Source: Endoryza sp044226045 (GTDB lineage: Bacteria > Bacteroidota > Bacteroidia > Chitinophagales > Chitinophagaceae). From it: 64,000 bases of DNA. This document shows positions 42,993 to 52,247 of the stretch, one piece after another. The notes beneath the pieces are model-generated. The model was given only the letters and a program-made list of their open reading frames with translations. It was not told the DNA's origin and searched no databases. Position 1 is the first letter of the stretch. Each line of letters opens with the position of its first letter. The stretch spans positions 1-64,000 of the forward strand of contig JBGAHR010000004.1 of the NCBI GenBank assembly GCA_044226045.1, in the 5' to 3' direction. The translations under genes and the position numbers were made by a program.

Positions 42993-45341
42993 ATGCGCAC
43001 AGTACTACTGATTAGTCTTTTTCAACTTTTAGGATTTTCTATCTACGCACAATCATTGCAGGGAAAACTGGTAGACAAAAAGGGCCATCCTGTTGCCGGT
43101 GCCACCATCCTGGTTCTCAATAGCACCGAAGGGACTGTTTCCGGCAACGACGGAGGCTTTGTCTTCAAGGGGCTGGCGGCCGGCCATTACCAGCTTTCCA
43201 TTACTTCCATCGGTTTCGCCTCAAAAAATTCGGAGGTGGAAGTCCCTTATAATGGTATTCTGCAAATTCAATTGGAAAGCGAATCGGTTGCTCTCGATGA
43301 GGTGGTGGTCAGTGCACAAAAAAAGGAAGAGGCGCTCCAGAAAGCGGCCCTGACCGTATCTGCCCTTTCTGCACGGAAAGTGAGGGATTACAGAATCTGG
43401 CAGGCAAACGAGATTACGGCCATCATACCAAACCTGTACTCCGGTAATTCAGGCGATGACCGAAATGTTACCTCCATTCGCGGCATTACCACAACATCCT
43501 ATGACCCCGCGGTGGCCACTTATATTGATGGGGTGAACCAGTTTGGACTCGATACCTATATCGCCAACCTTTTTGATGTTGAACGCATCGAAGTGCTGAG
43601 AGGGCCCCAGGGAACGCTGTATGGTCGAAATGCCATGGGTGGCGTTATTAACATCATTACCCGTCAGCCGGGAAATACCACCAGCGGTTTTGCAGAAGTG
43701 AATATTGGCAACTACAACCAGCAAAGGTATACCGCCGGATTCCGCACACCGGTTGTAAAAGACAAACTTTACTTCGGCGCATCGGGTGTATACCAGTCGC
43801 GCGATGGCTATTATACCAATGACTATACAAACAGCAGCTACGATAAACAACACAGTATAACCGGTAATTATTACCTGAAGTACCTCCCCGCAAAAAACTG
43901 GATGATCGATTTGAATGTGAAGCATCACAACAACAGGAATAATGGTGCTTTCCCGCTGGTAGCCGATCTGCAGGGCGCCTTTGATGATCCTTTTCACCTG
44001 GCTCAGAACGCCACCGCCCGAATGATCGACAATACGCTGAACAGTTCACTCACTGTTCGTCACAGCGGCTCGCGTGTACAATTCAGTTCGCAGACGGCTT
44101 ATCAAAGCAATCATCGTTATTACAACGCGCCACTCGACGGCGACTTTTCTCCCATTGATGGTATCACCATTATCAACGACTATGGAAACAGCTGGAACAA
44201 AGTGAAGGTATTTACGCAGGAATTCAAATTCAGTTCCTCTCCTTCCACCCGCTCTGCACTAAAATGGACCGCCGGATTGTATTTCTTCCACCAGGACAAT
44301 CCTGTAAAACAAGCCACCCATTTCGGAGAAGATGCGCTTTTGGTGGGCGCGCCCGATAAAAATTTCTCTGTAATCAATACGAATAAAGGCAAATCAACCG
44401 GTGGAGCGGCGTTTGGACAGGCAGAATATGCCATCAATGCCAAATTGAAATTGATTGCAGGGTTGCGCGCAGACTATGAAAAGAAAAAGTATACCGTGAC
44501 CGGCGATTATCAGCAAGGTTCCACCCCACCCTTCAATATCCTTCCCGATACCAGCGCAACAGTCGATTATACCGCTGTATCTCCCAAACTCGGTCTGGCT
44601 TACGATATTCAACAAAACATGCTTGCCTATCTGACTTATAGCCGCGGATTCAGGGCGGGTGGATTAACCCAGTTGGGACTCGATCCGAGTCAGCCACCCT
44701 TATTTGGCTACAAACCTGAATACAGCAACAATGTGGAAGCGGGTTTGAAGAACACCTTCTGGCAAAACAGGCTTCAGTTAAACCTGGCCGTTTTCTATAC
44801 CCGTGTAAATGATGTACAGGTTCCCACACTCATTTTGCCCGATGCGATCACTGTTACCAAAAATGCCGGTAAACTGAATAGCGCCGGAGCGGAAGTGGAG
44901 ATCAGCGCTACACCTGTTAAAAACCTGCAGGTAGATTACAATTTTGGTTATACCCATGCCACCTATGATGAATTGAAGATTTCGTCCAATGGCTCCGTAG
45001 CTGATCTTTCCGGCAACAGGCAAATATTTACTCCTTTAACCACCTCTTCGCTGGCCATTCAATATTCTATTCCTTTCGGCAAGAATGGACAGAACCATGT
45101 ATTGCTCAGAGGAGAATGGATGAATGTGGGAAAACAGTATTTCGATTTAGCCAATCAGATCGCCCAAAACGATTACAACCTTATTAATACACGCGCGGGC
45201 GTCAGTTTCCGTCACCTGGATATTCTGTTCTGGGGCAGGAACCTGCTGGACCGCAAGTATATCGCCTACGCCTACGATTTCGGGGCTGTTCACCTGGGGA
45301 ACCCGCTGACCTGGGGATTTACTGTTGCTACCCGCTGGTAA
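42993..45341 (+). CDS. TonB-dependent outer-membrane receptor
   Basis: 782 aa. Signal peptide (MRTVLLISLFQLLGFSIYAQS), carboxypeptidase-regulatory-like domain at about 22-100 (GKLVDKKGHPVAGATILVLNSTEG), plug domain about 115-225 (VTSIRGITTTSYDPAVATYIDGV, VERIEVLRGPQGTLYGRNAMGGVINIITR) and a 22-strand-type barrel to the C-terminal aromatic residue. No SusD partner follows, so this is not a classical polysaccharide locus; siderophore, vitamin or other small ligands are more likely. A LytS/LytTR pair starts 96 bp downstream on the same strand and may control it. Confidence 0.94.
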   Translation: MRTVLLISLFQLLGFSIYAQSLQGKLVDKKGHPVAGATILVLNSTEGTVSGNDGGFVFKGLAAGHYQLSITSIGFASKNSEVEVPYNGILQIQLESESVALDEVVVSAQKKEEALQKAALTVSALSARKVRDYRIWQANEITAIIPNLYSGNSGDDRNVTSIRGITTTSYDPAVATYIDGVNQFGLDTYIANLFDVERIEVLRGPQGTLYGRNAMGGVINIITRQPGNTTSGFAEVNIGNYNQQRYTAGFRTPVVKDKLYFGASGVYQSRDGYYTNDYTNSSYDKQHSITGNYYLKYLPAKNWMIDLNVKHHNNRNNGAFPLVADLQGAFDDPFHLAQNATARMIDNTLNSSLTVRHSGSRVQFSSQTAYQSNHRYYNAPLDGDFSPIDGITIINDYGNSWNKVKVFTQEFKFSSSPSTRSALKWTAGLYFFHQDNPVKQATHFGEDALLVGAPDKNFSVINTNKGKSTGGAAFGQAEYAINAKLKLIAGLRADYEKKKYTVTGDYQQGSTPPFNILPDTSATVDYTAVSPKLGLAYDIQQNMLAYLTYSRGFRAGGLTQLGLDPSQPPLFGYKPEYSNNVEAGLKNTFWQNRLQLNLAVFYTRVNDVQVPTLILPDAITVTKNAGKLNSAGAEVEISATPVKNLQVDYNFGYTHATYDELKISSNGSVADLSGNRQIFTPLTTSSLAIQYSIPFGKNGQNHVLLRGEWMNVGKQYFDLANQIAQNDYNLINTRAGVSFRHLDILFWGRNLLDRKYIAYAYDFGAVHLGNPLTWGFTVATRW

Positions 45342-45437
45342 TCGCCGACGCGGGGCTGGTCGCTGAAAAGACCGTTTTCGTCGCAGTATTTGCCGCTCAT
45401 CCCGGCAAATGTTGGGTTAATGGTTATTTTTACTCAC

Positions 45438-46475
45438 ATGAAACTGCCGGTTACCAGGAAATGGCTCATTGCCCTTGCACACATCGCTGTATGGCTGTTG
45501 TTGTTTTCTCTGCCGTTTATTTTGCGGCCTACCTACAACAACCAGCCGGAAAAACACAATGATGGCGATGCGGGTATCTGGTACTATGTGGTCAATAATC
45601 TTTTCTGGATCGGTCTCTTTTATTTTAATTCCTGGGTACTGATACCAAGACTGCTGAACAAATCGCGCCCGACCACCTATACCCTTTCCCTGATCGTACT
45701 ATTCGTTGTGTACATCCTGATCGGATGGGCCAATCGGATGATCATAACAGGCGACACCAATTTCTATTGGAGAGCCCATATCCTTTTTACCACTTTCATC
45801 TACCTGTTCTTTATTGCCGCCAGCATTGCCTACCAGACAACCCGCGACCGGATGAAAGCGGACAAACTGGCCCAGGAAAAAGAGAATGAAAATCTTAAAA
45901 CAGAATTGTCCCTGCTGCGTTCGCAGGTCAGTCCGCATTTCATGTTCAATGTGCTGAATAATATGGTGGCCCTGGCCCGAAAACAATCTGATCTGCTTGA
46001 ACCTTCCCTGATCAAACTTTCTTCGCTCATGCGATACATGTTGTATGATTCCGATGGAGAGAAGGTTTCGCTGGAAAAAGAAATTGATTACCTGCAGAGC
46101 TACATCGATCTGCAGAAGATGCGTTTCGGTAAGAATGTGACCGTCCATACCTCCTTTCACGATATCGACAGCAGTTATGAAATAGAACCCATGTTGCTGA
46201 TCCCTTTTGTTGAAAATGCTTTCAAGCATGGAACGGGAATGATCCAGCAGGCCCGGATCGATATCGAACTCCAGGCCAGGAACGGAACCTTGGACTTTAC
46301 CGTCAAAAACCGGTACTCCGTGCAGTCTGATGAAATCAAAGACAACACTTCCGGAATCGGTCTTACGAATGTACGGCGGAGACTCAATCTGCTGTACGGT
46401 CAACGACATCAATTGCAGATAGGCGTTAAAGAAGACTGGTTCCAGATTCATCTTCACTTAAATCTTTCAGCATGA
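45438..46475 (+). CDS. LytS-type sensor histidine kinase
   Basis: 345 aa from ATG 45438 (MKLPVTRKWLIALAH); the longer frame to 45390 adds a weak leader. Four transmembrane helices (about 10-30, 50-70, 83-103, 113-133), a coiled coil (RDRMKADKLAQEKENENLKTEL), the His_kinase domain with phospho-His in QVSPHFMFNVLNNMVALA, and an ATPase domain (FVENAFKHGTG, GIGLTNVRRRLNLLYG). The response-regulator start codon overlaps its stop (ATGA), so the two are coupled. The ligand is unknown. Confidence 0.92.
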   Translation: MKLPVTRKWLIALAHIAVWLLLFSLPFILRPTYNNQPEKHNDGDAGIWYYVVNNLFWIGLFYFNSWVLIPRLLNKSRPTTYTLSLIVLFVVYILIGWANRMIITGDTNFYWRAHILFTTFIYLFFIAASIAYQTTRDRMKADKLAQEKENENLKTELSLLRSQVSPHFMFNVLNNMVALARKQSDLLEPSLIKLSSLMRYMLYDSDGEKVSLEKEIDYLQSYIDLQKMRFGKNVTVHTSFHDIDSSYEIEPMLLIPFVENAFKHGTGMIQQARIDIELQARNGTLDFTVKNRYSVQSDEIKDNTSGIGLTNVRRRLNLLYGQRHQLQIGVKEDWFQIHLHLNLSA

Positions 46476-47185
46476 AAATGCGTTGCCTGGCCATCGACGA
46501 CGAACCTCTTGCGCTTGAATTGCTGGAGGACAATATCCGCAAGGTTCCTTTCCTGGAATTGGTGGCCTCCTGCAGCAACCCTTTGGAAGCGATGGACGTA
46601 TTGAAAACGGAACAGGTTGATCTGATTTTTCTTGACATTCAGATGCCCGGTCTGACCGGACTTCAATTCATTCAAAGCCTGTCCGTCAAACCCATGTTCA
46701 TCCTCATCACCGCATATGAAAAATACGCGCTGGAAAGCTATAATCTCGATGTGGTGGATTACCTCGTAAAACCCGTTTCACTCGATCGATTTGTAAAAGC
46801 CTGTCACAAAGCCTGGGAACTACACCAGCTCCGTGGGCAGAAAACGCCATCTGCAAAAGCAGGTTATTTTTTTGTCAATATTGATTACAGTCTGTTAAAG
46901 ATTGTTTTCTCTGATATACTTTGGGTAGAAGGATTGAAAGATTACGTGAAGATCTACCTGAAGAACGCACCCAATAAACCCATTGTTCCCCGTATGACCA
47001 TGAAAATGATTGAGGAGGAACTGCCATCGCAGGATTTTATCAGGGTACACAAATCATTCATTGTTTCCAAAGATCAGATTACAGCCATCCGGAAGAATAG
47101 TGTTTTTATCGGACAGGTGGAGATTCCGGTCAGTGATAACTACCGGGAAGCGGTTATGCAGATAGCCGGCAAATCGCAGACCTGA
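46472..47185 (+). CDS. LytTR-family response regulator
   Basis: 237 aa. Receiver domain (1-120) with acidic IDDEPLALEL and phospho-acceptor Asp in IFLDIQMPGLTG (near 55), LytTR domain (about 140-232: VNIDYSLLKIVFSDILWVEGLKDYVKIYL, FIRVHKSFIVSKDQITAI, VPVS-type end). Overlaps the kinase gene by 4 bp. Likely targets are the adjacent TonB receptor or the YceI gene 90 bp downstream (inference). Confidence 0.93.
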   Translation: MKMRCLAIDDEPLALELLEDNIRKVPFLELVASCSNPLEAMDVLKTEQVDLIFLDIQMPGLTGLQFIQSLSVKPMFILITAYEKYALESYNLDVVDYLVKPVSLDRFVKACHKAWELHQLRGQKTPSAKAGYFFVNIDYSLLKIVFSDILWVEGLKDYVKIYLKNAPNKPIVPRMTMKMIEEELPSQDFIRVHKSFIVSKDQITAIRKNSVFIGQVEIPVSDNYREAVMQIAGKSQT

Positions 47186-47275
47186 TGCCGTTCGTAAAAA
47201 CAATATCCGTTCGTGTATGCCGAATCGTTAACTTGAATAAAGGCCCGACTTTTTCCTACATAAAAAACAATTAAA

Positions 47276-47797
47276 ATGAAGAAACTAATGTATCCCATCG
47301 CCGCACTGATTATTGTGTCGGCCTCTGCTTTTACTGTTTTCAAAGCACAAGACTGGAAGATTGGAGAAAACTATTCCGTAAAATTCTCCAGCAGTGATCC
47401 TTCCGGCGCTTTTACCGGGCTTAAAGGAAGCATCGCCTTTGACGAAAAAAACCTGGGTAGTTCAAAATTTGATGTTACCGTAGATGCTGCCAGCATCAAT
47501 ACCGGTAATGGAATGCAGAACACACACGCCAAAAGCGCGCAATGGTTTGATGTGGAGAAGTATCCCAGCATCCGGTTTACCTCGTCTGCCATAACCAAAA
47601 CCGCTACAGGTTATGAAGCCAAGGGTATCCTGGATATGCATGGTGTACAGAAGGAAACGGTGATTCCTTTTACCTTCCAGAACAACACTTTTACCGGTTC
47701 TTTCGAAGTAAACAGGAATGACTTCAACCTGAATCCATCCAATGGAAAGGCAGGCAAAGTGATCAAAGTTGAATTGACTGTACCTGTAACCAAATAA
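47276..47797 (+). CDS. YceI-family periplasmic lipocalin-like protein
   Basis: 173 aa. Signal peptide MKKLMYPIAALIIVSASAFTVFKA, then the YceI beta-barrel: VKFSSSDPSGAFTGLKGSIAFDEKNL, VDAASINTGNGMQNTHAKSAQWFDVEKYPSIRFTSSAITK, GILDMHGVQKETVIPF and RNDFNLNPS. Known members bind isoprenoid-type or fatty lipids in the periplasm. It ends 3 bp before the next gene, so the two form a small operon. Confidence 0.93.
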   Translation: MKKLMYPIAALIIVSASAFTVFKAQDWKIGENYSVKFSSSDPSGAFTGLKGSIAFDEKNLGSSKFDVTVDAASINTGNGMQNTHAKSAQWFDVEKYPSIRFTSSAITKTATGYEAKGILDMHGVQKETVIPFTFQNNTFTGSFEVNRNDFNLNPSNGKAGKVIKVELTVPVTK

Positions 47798-47800
47798 AAT

Positions 47801-48217
47801 ATGTTCAGGAAACTTTTTTACTGGGGACTGACGGCTGGTGTTTTATCAGCCGTCGCTTCCGTTATCTACCACCGGATTTTTGGATTTGCCTTCACCTATG
47901 AAGGATTGCCCGATTATTCAAAAGTGACCAATATACCGGTGCTAATCGGCATCAACCTGATCGCCGGCATGGTGGCAGCAGCCGGATGCTTTTTATGTCT
48001 TCGTTTATTCAAATCAAAGGCAGAACTGATCTTCAACCTGCTGTTTTCGCTGATCTCTTTCGCCAGTATCATGTATCCGATTTCGGTGCGGCTGCCGTTG
48101 GATATTCAAAACCCCGAATTATTTCCGTTGCTGACTGTGCCGATGCATTTCTTTCCGGTTATTGCCTGGATGAGCATCAGGCCCGTTTTCGGACCTAAAG
48201 TATTTTTGAAAAATTAA
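47801..48217 (+). CDS. Small four-helix membrane protein of unknown function
   Basis: 138 aa with four predicted transmembrane segments: about 6-24 (FYWGLTAGVLSAVASVIYH), 47-69 (VLIGINLIAGMVAAAGCFLCLRL), 75-96 (LIFNLLFSLISFASIMYPISVR) and 108-126 (LLTVPMHFFPVIAWMSIRP). No named family recognised. It follows the YceI gene by 3 bp, suggesting cotranscription and possibly a linked membrane function. Convergent with the broken ORF6N gene. Confidence 0.8.
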   Translation: MFRKLFYWGLTAGVLSAVASVIYHRIFGFAFTYEGLPDYSKVTNIPVLIGINLIAGMVAAAGCFLCLRLFKSKAELIFNLLFSLISFASIMYPISVRLPLDIQNPELFPLLTVPMHFFPVIAWMSIRPVFGPKVFLKN

Positions 48218-48230
48218 TACGCTTTCGCCA

Positions 48231-48600
48231 TCATTCGGATTTGCGCAAATGCAAAGGTAAAAAGATGCGCGTGGTAAAAATATTTTCAATATCCTTGCTA
48301 TTGCCTATCACTTCCCTTTCCAATACAGCCAGTTGCTTTAAAATCTCCTTATGAGTCAGTGCGTATTCCCGCATCTTTACAAAAACCCTGACCACTCTTA
48401 AATTTACTTCAATGGCTGTCTTGCTGTTTAAAATACAGGACAACATTGTTACACCTTGCTCTGTAAAACAAAAAGGCTTGGCACCACCAAGATAGCTTTT
48501 TGATGGTATCACATTTTGTGACACCATCGCCTCAATTTCCTTTTCCGTCATTACGAACATAAAATCTTTAGGGAAACGTTCCTTATTTCTTTTAACTGGA
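48231..48600 (-). pseudogene. 5'-truncated ORF6N-domain gene
   Basis: From ATG 48560 the frame gives 109 aa. It stays open upstream (QLKRNKERFPKDF), which matches the middle of the ORF6N (KilA-like) domain: normal proteins carry about 40-50 further residues before this point. Recognisable parts are RFPKDFMFVMTEKEIE, PFCFTEQGVTMLSCIL, AIEVNLRVVRVFVKMRE and a C-terminal coiled coil. The missing N-terminus is replaced, within about 20 bp, by structured-repeat copy C. Whether the short product is made is unknown. ORF6N genes are typical of phage-derived and mobile DNA. Confidence 0.75.
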
Positions 48601-48622
48601 CTGAGTAGCCGGTTTTATTGCT

Positions 48623-48680
48623 GGCGCGGGTATGGCCAACAGGTATTTTTCTTTTCAGCATCCTATGGCCTACCCGTGCC
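48623..48680 (+). repeat. Structured inverted repeat, diverged copy C
   Basis: GGCGCGGGT (48623-48631) pairs with ACCCGTGCC (48672-48680), keeping the G-U at the same position as copies A and B but with AA/TT replaced by GG/CC, again a compensating change. The flank TTGCT before the left arm is shared with copy B. The inner stem is shorter (GGCC / GGCC) with a bulge. Confidence 0.6.
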
Positions 48681-49005
48681 TTAGCCTTTCGAAGCAAGGG
48701 AATGTCTATGATTAACGCTGGTACTATCCCCTCAGCTGCATTTCTTTCCTTCTATCGCCTGGATGACGATACAACCTGTTTTCGGATAAAAGGTGTTCCC
48801 TTAAACAACATCACCCGAGGCTCGATTTCGTCGCATTTTTTTTGAAATCGGTCGCTTTTTGGGAGATTCCTGTTGGTTTGTGGTTTACATTCATACCAAC
48901 AAGGCCGATGCGAATCTGGCGAGGAGATTCCCGGATGACTGTCTCCATGCCGCTGATCCAAATACCGGCCAGCCAATTATCTTTTCAACCATCAACTGAC
49001 ACTGT
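48681..49005. other. Gene-free stretch downstream of repeat copy C
   Basis: No supported coding frame on either strand. It probably holds the promoter of the 49006 gene near its right end; none could be fixed. Confidence 0.4.
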
Positions 49006-49923
49006 ATGCTCGACAGAAGAAAATTCTTAAAGACCGGTACAGCCCTTACGGCTGCCGGCTTTTTATTAGGTAAGAATGCCTTTGCCTGGGAAAGAACGGC
49101 CATGCCGCCCGCCGGGCTTCAACTCTTCACGTTATTTGGTCTCATTGAAAAAGATGTGCCCGCAGCCATAAAAAAGGTGGCTGAGACCGGCTATAAGGAA
49201 ATCGAGTCGGCTTTCAGTCAAAAGGGCGGCTTCTACGGATACTCCGCAAAAGATTTCAATGCGCTGTTGAAAGACAATGGCCTCAGCTGGAAATCGCATC
49301 ACGTGAGCGGTGCTCCATTCAAACTTCCCCCGGGGGCAAAACTCCCCAACGGACCCGATGGGAAACCGATCACCATCCCGCCCATGAAGAATCTGCGGGA
49401 AAACCTGCAGGAAATAGTGGATACCGCCGCCGAGGCCGGATTACCCTACCTCGTGTGCGCAGGCACCCCTTACGATAGCGCGGAAGAATTAAAATTATCT
49501 GTGGAAACGCTCAATAAAACAACCGCTGCCTGCAAAAAAGCCGGACTGTTGTTCGCCTATCATAACCACGATGGTGAGTTCAAAACCTTCGATGGCAAAG
49601 TGCCCTACGAAGTGATGTTGAGCGACTGCGATCCCGACATGAAGTTTGAACTGGATATCTGTTGGGCTACCAAGGCCGGTAAAGACCCGGTAGAACTATT
49701 CAGGAAACATCCCGGTCGCTTTCATCTCTGGCATGTCAAAGACATTGATAAAGCAATGACCGGACCACAACCGGTAGGCACCGGCATTATCGACTGGAAA
49801 AGAATCTTCGATAACGCAGGCACTTCGGGTATGAAGCATTATTTCGTTGAACATGACATGCCCAAAGATGCTTACGGCAGTATTAAAACCAGCATTGATA
49901 ATCTAAAAAGGATACTGGGCTAA
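49006..49923 (+). CDS. Sugar phosphate isomerase/epimerase family protein, exported
   Basis: 305 aa. The N-terminus MLDRRKFLKTGTALTAAGFLLG is Tat-like with an RRKF motif. The rest is an AP-endonuclease-2-type TIM barrel: PPAGLQLFTLFGLIEKDVPAAIKKVAETGYKEIESA, LPYLVCAGTPY, GLLFAYHNHDGEFKTFDGKVPYEVML, KFELDICWATKAGKDPVELFRKHPGRFHLWHVKDID, and MKHYFVEHDMP. Residues typical of the metal site (Glu/His/Asp) are visible in YHNHDGEF, LDICW and WHVKD. Members isomerise or epimerise sugars or cyclitols; the substrate is unknown. Probably monocistronic, with a bidirectional terminator after it. Confidence 0.88.
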   Translation: MLDRRKFLKTGTALTAAGFLLGKNAFAWERTAMPPAGLQLFTLFGLIEKDVPAAIKKVAETGYKEIESAFSQKGGFYGYSAKDFNALLKDNGLSWKSHHVSGAPFKLPPGAKLPNGPDGKPITIPPMKNLRENLQEIVDTAAEAGLPYLVCAGTPYDSAEELKLSVETLNKTTAACKKAGLLFAYHNHDGEFKTFDGKVPYEVMLSDCDPDMKFELDICWATKAGKDPVELFRKHPGRFHLWHVKDIDKAMTGPQPVGTGIIDWKRIFDNAGTSGMKHYFVEHDMPKDAYGSIKTSIDNLKRILG

Positions 49924-49940
49924 CACTAAAAACAACTAAT

Positions 49941-49969
49941 AAAAAATCCCGGTGCGCCCGGGATTTTTT
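49941..49969. terminator. Bidirectional terminator between the isomerase and EF-G2 genes
   Basis: TCCCGG (49947-49952), loop TGCGC, CCGGGA (49958-49963) flanked by A6 on the left and T6 on the right; serves both convergent genes. Confidence 0.9.
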
Positions 49970-49987
49970 ATTTGATTGACATTCCGT

Positions 49988-52123
49988 TCAGGAGATCTCC
50001 TCTTTTGCCAGTTTGCTGTATTCTTCCTGGAGTTGTTTCTGAATTTCGAATGGCACCACGGTGTAGTCCTGGAAACTCATTCGAAACTTGGCTCTTCCCT
50101 GGGTAATGGAGCGGAGCGAAGAAGAATAGTCGTGCATTTCCGCCAGCGGTACTCTTGCCACTACTTTGGTAAAATGTCCCTCGCTGTCCATTCCTTCTAC
50201 AATGGCCCGGCGCGTTTGCAAATCACCGATAACCGACCCGGTGATATCTTCCGGACAGAGTACTTCAACATGATAGATCGGTTCCAGAATTTGCGGGTCG
50301 GCCTGTTGAAAAGCCTGCCTGAAAGCCTGCAAACCGGCAATCTTGAAGGAGATATCATTGCTGTCTACCGGGTGCATCTTACCATCGTACACGCATACCC
50401 GCACATCCCGCACATACGAGCCTGTTAATGGTCCATTGTGCATCTTCTCCATCACACCTTTGAAGATGGAAGGAAGAAAACGGGTATCGATGGCACCACC
50501 GACTATGCAGTTATAATACACCAGTTTACCTCCCCAGTCGAGATCAACGATCTCTTTTCCTCTTACACTCAATCCGTCCGGCTCCTTCATTCCCTCCTGC
50601 CAGGGTTCGATCCGCATAAATACTTCCGCAAACTGTCCTGCACCACCGGATTGCTTTTTATGACGATAATTGGATTCCGCCATCTTGCGAATGGTTTCCC
50701 GGTAAGGAATCCTCGGCCTGACAAACTTCACTTCCACTTTGTGAAGATTTTCGATCTTCCATTTGATCACGGCCAGGTGCATATCTCCCTGGCAACGAAT
50801 CAATGTTTGTCGCAACTCCGGCGAGTATTCAATGATCACAGTGGCATCCTCTTCTTTCAACTGATGGAGCGCCTGTGATAATTTTTCTTCTTCTCCTTTC
50901 CGGGTGCTTTCCACTGCAACGGTCATGTTCGGAGAAGGAAACTCAATGGGCAACAATTCGATGTTCTTCCCTTTGTCGTGAAGGGTGTTGTTTACATGTG
51001 TATTTTTCAATTTCAGGGTGGCGCCTATATCTCCCGCCACCAGTTCGTTCACGTTTGTCCGGCGATTCCCTTCCACCACAAACAACTGGTTGAGTTTTTC
51101 CGATACACCCGTACTCTCATTCACCAGTTCCATCCCGCTCTTGACTGTGCCCGAATACACCTTGAAGAATGAAAGCTCGCCCACATGTGGTTCGGATACA
51201 GTTTTATAAATAAATATGCAGGCCGGACCAGACTCTTTGCATTCGAGCGCAGAGCCTACCTTCGTTGGTTGTGCCGGCATTTCATTGGCGCTGGGGCAAA
51301 CGTTGTCAATAAAACCCATCAACCGGCCGCTTCCCATATTCCTTTCCGCCGACAGGCAAAACAATGGAAAGAGATCGTGATGAATCATAGCCTTCTTCAT
51401 GCCTTCCTTCATTTCATCTTCATCGAGTTCCCCTTTCTCGAAGTATTTTTCCATCAATGACTCATCATTGCTGGCGATCGCTTCGATCAGTTCCTTGTGT
51501 AAACTGTCAGCCCTCTCTTTTTCTTCCGGTGGAATGGGAAGTTTTTCCGGTTTGCCACCGGCGTCTTTGAATTTGTAAAGCGTCATTCTTAACACATCCA
51601 CTATTTCATGGAAGCCAGCGCCTTGCTGACGTGGGTATTGAACCACTACCACATTACTGCCGAAATGCGATTTCGCTTCGCGAACAGTTCTGTCAAAATC
51701 AGCTTCATCATCATCGAGCTTATTCACTGCGAAGATCATGGGCGTTTTGAATCTTTCCGTATAATCCCAGATCAGATCCGTTCCCACTTCCACCCCGGCC
51801 GTCGCATTCAGCAACATGACGCCGGTATCGGCTACTCTTAATGCCGATATCACTTCGCCCACAAAATCATCGTAACCGGGGGTATCGATGATGTTTATTT
51901 TATAGCCGCGCCATTTACTATGAAGCAGCGTGGAAAAAATGGAATTACCTCTTTCTCGTTCGAGATCGTGGTAATCACTGATGGTATTCTTCTCAGCTAT
52001 GGAACCCCGGCGATTGATCAGTCCGGCTTCAAATAGCATACATTCCGCTAATGTTGTCTTGCCACAGCCTGCATGGCCCAGCAAGACAATATTTTTTACG
52101 TGTGAGGTATCAAACTCTGCCAT
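49988..52123 (-). CDS. Elongation factor G-like GTPase (EF-G2 type)
   Basis: 711 aa from ATG 52123 (MAEFDTSHVKNIVLLG). Five-domain EF-G layout: G1 GHAGCGKTT, G2 ERERGNSIF, G3 DTPGYDDF, G4 NKLDDDE, then domains II-V ending TQGRAKFRMSFQDYTVVPFEIQ. In canonical EF-G the G3 motif is DTPGH, whose His is needed for GTP hydrolysis; here it is Tyr, and the G2 Thr is Ser. This is the pattern of the EF-G2/FusA2 paralogs; from memory, the Bacteroides paralog works in translocation without GTP hydrolysis during starvation. The housekeeping fusA must lie elsewhere. Confidence 0.92.
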   Translation of the reverse strand: MAEFDTSHVKNIVLLGHAGCGKTTLAECMLFEAGLINRRGSIAEKNTISDYHDLERERGNSIFSTLLHSKWRGYKINIIDTPGYDDFVGEVISALRVADTGVMLLNATAGVEVGTDLIWDYTERFKTPMIFAVNKLDDDEADFDRTVREAKSHFGSNVVVVQYPRQQGAGFHEIVDVLRMTLYKFKDAGGKPEKLPIPPEEKERADSLHKELIEAIASNDESLMEKYFEKGELDEDEMKEGMKKAMIHHDLFPLFCLSAERNMGSGRLMGFIDNVCPSANEMPAQPTKVGSALECKESGPACIFIYKTVSEPHVGELSFFKVYSGTVKSGMELVNESTGVSEKLNQLFVVEGNRRTNVNELVAGDIGATLKLKNTHVNNTLHDKGKNIELLPIEFPSPNMTVAVESTRKGEEEKLSQALHQLKEEDATVIIEYSPELRQTLIRCQGDMHLAVIKWKIENLHKVEVKFVRPRIPYRETIRKMAESNYRHKKQSGGAGQFAEVFMRIEPWQEGMKEPDGLSVRGKEIVDLDWGGKLVYYNCIVGGAIDTRFLPSIFKGVMEKMHNGPLTGSYVRDVRVCVYDGKMHPVDSNDISFKIAGLQAFRQAFQQADPQILEPIYHVEVLCPEDITGSVIGDLQTRRAIVEGMDSEGHFTKVVARVPLAEMHDYSSSLRSITQGRAKFRMSFQDYTVVPFEIQKQLQEEYSKLAKEEIS

Positions 52124-52247
52124 AATGAAAAATTTTATGGTGAACAATCGTTGTAGTGTAACCAGATGCCAATGACCCCGGATGCTTCCAGGGAAATGCG
52201 GCTTTCAACAATTCTTTTTACAGCAGCCTTATCAGGTAGGAAATATA

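Noticed and set aside
48842..49030. 62-aa plus-strand frame before the 49006 gene
   Set aside because: Overlaps the better-supported Tat-signal start and has no recognisable content.
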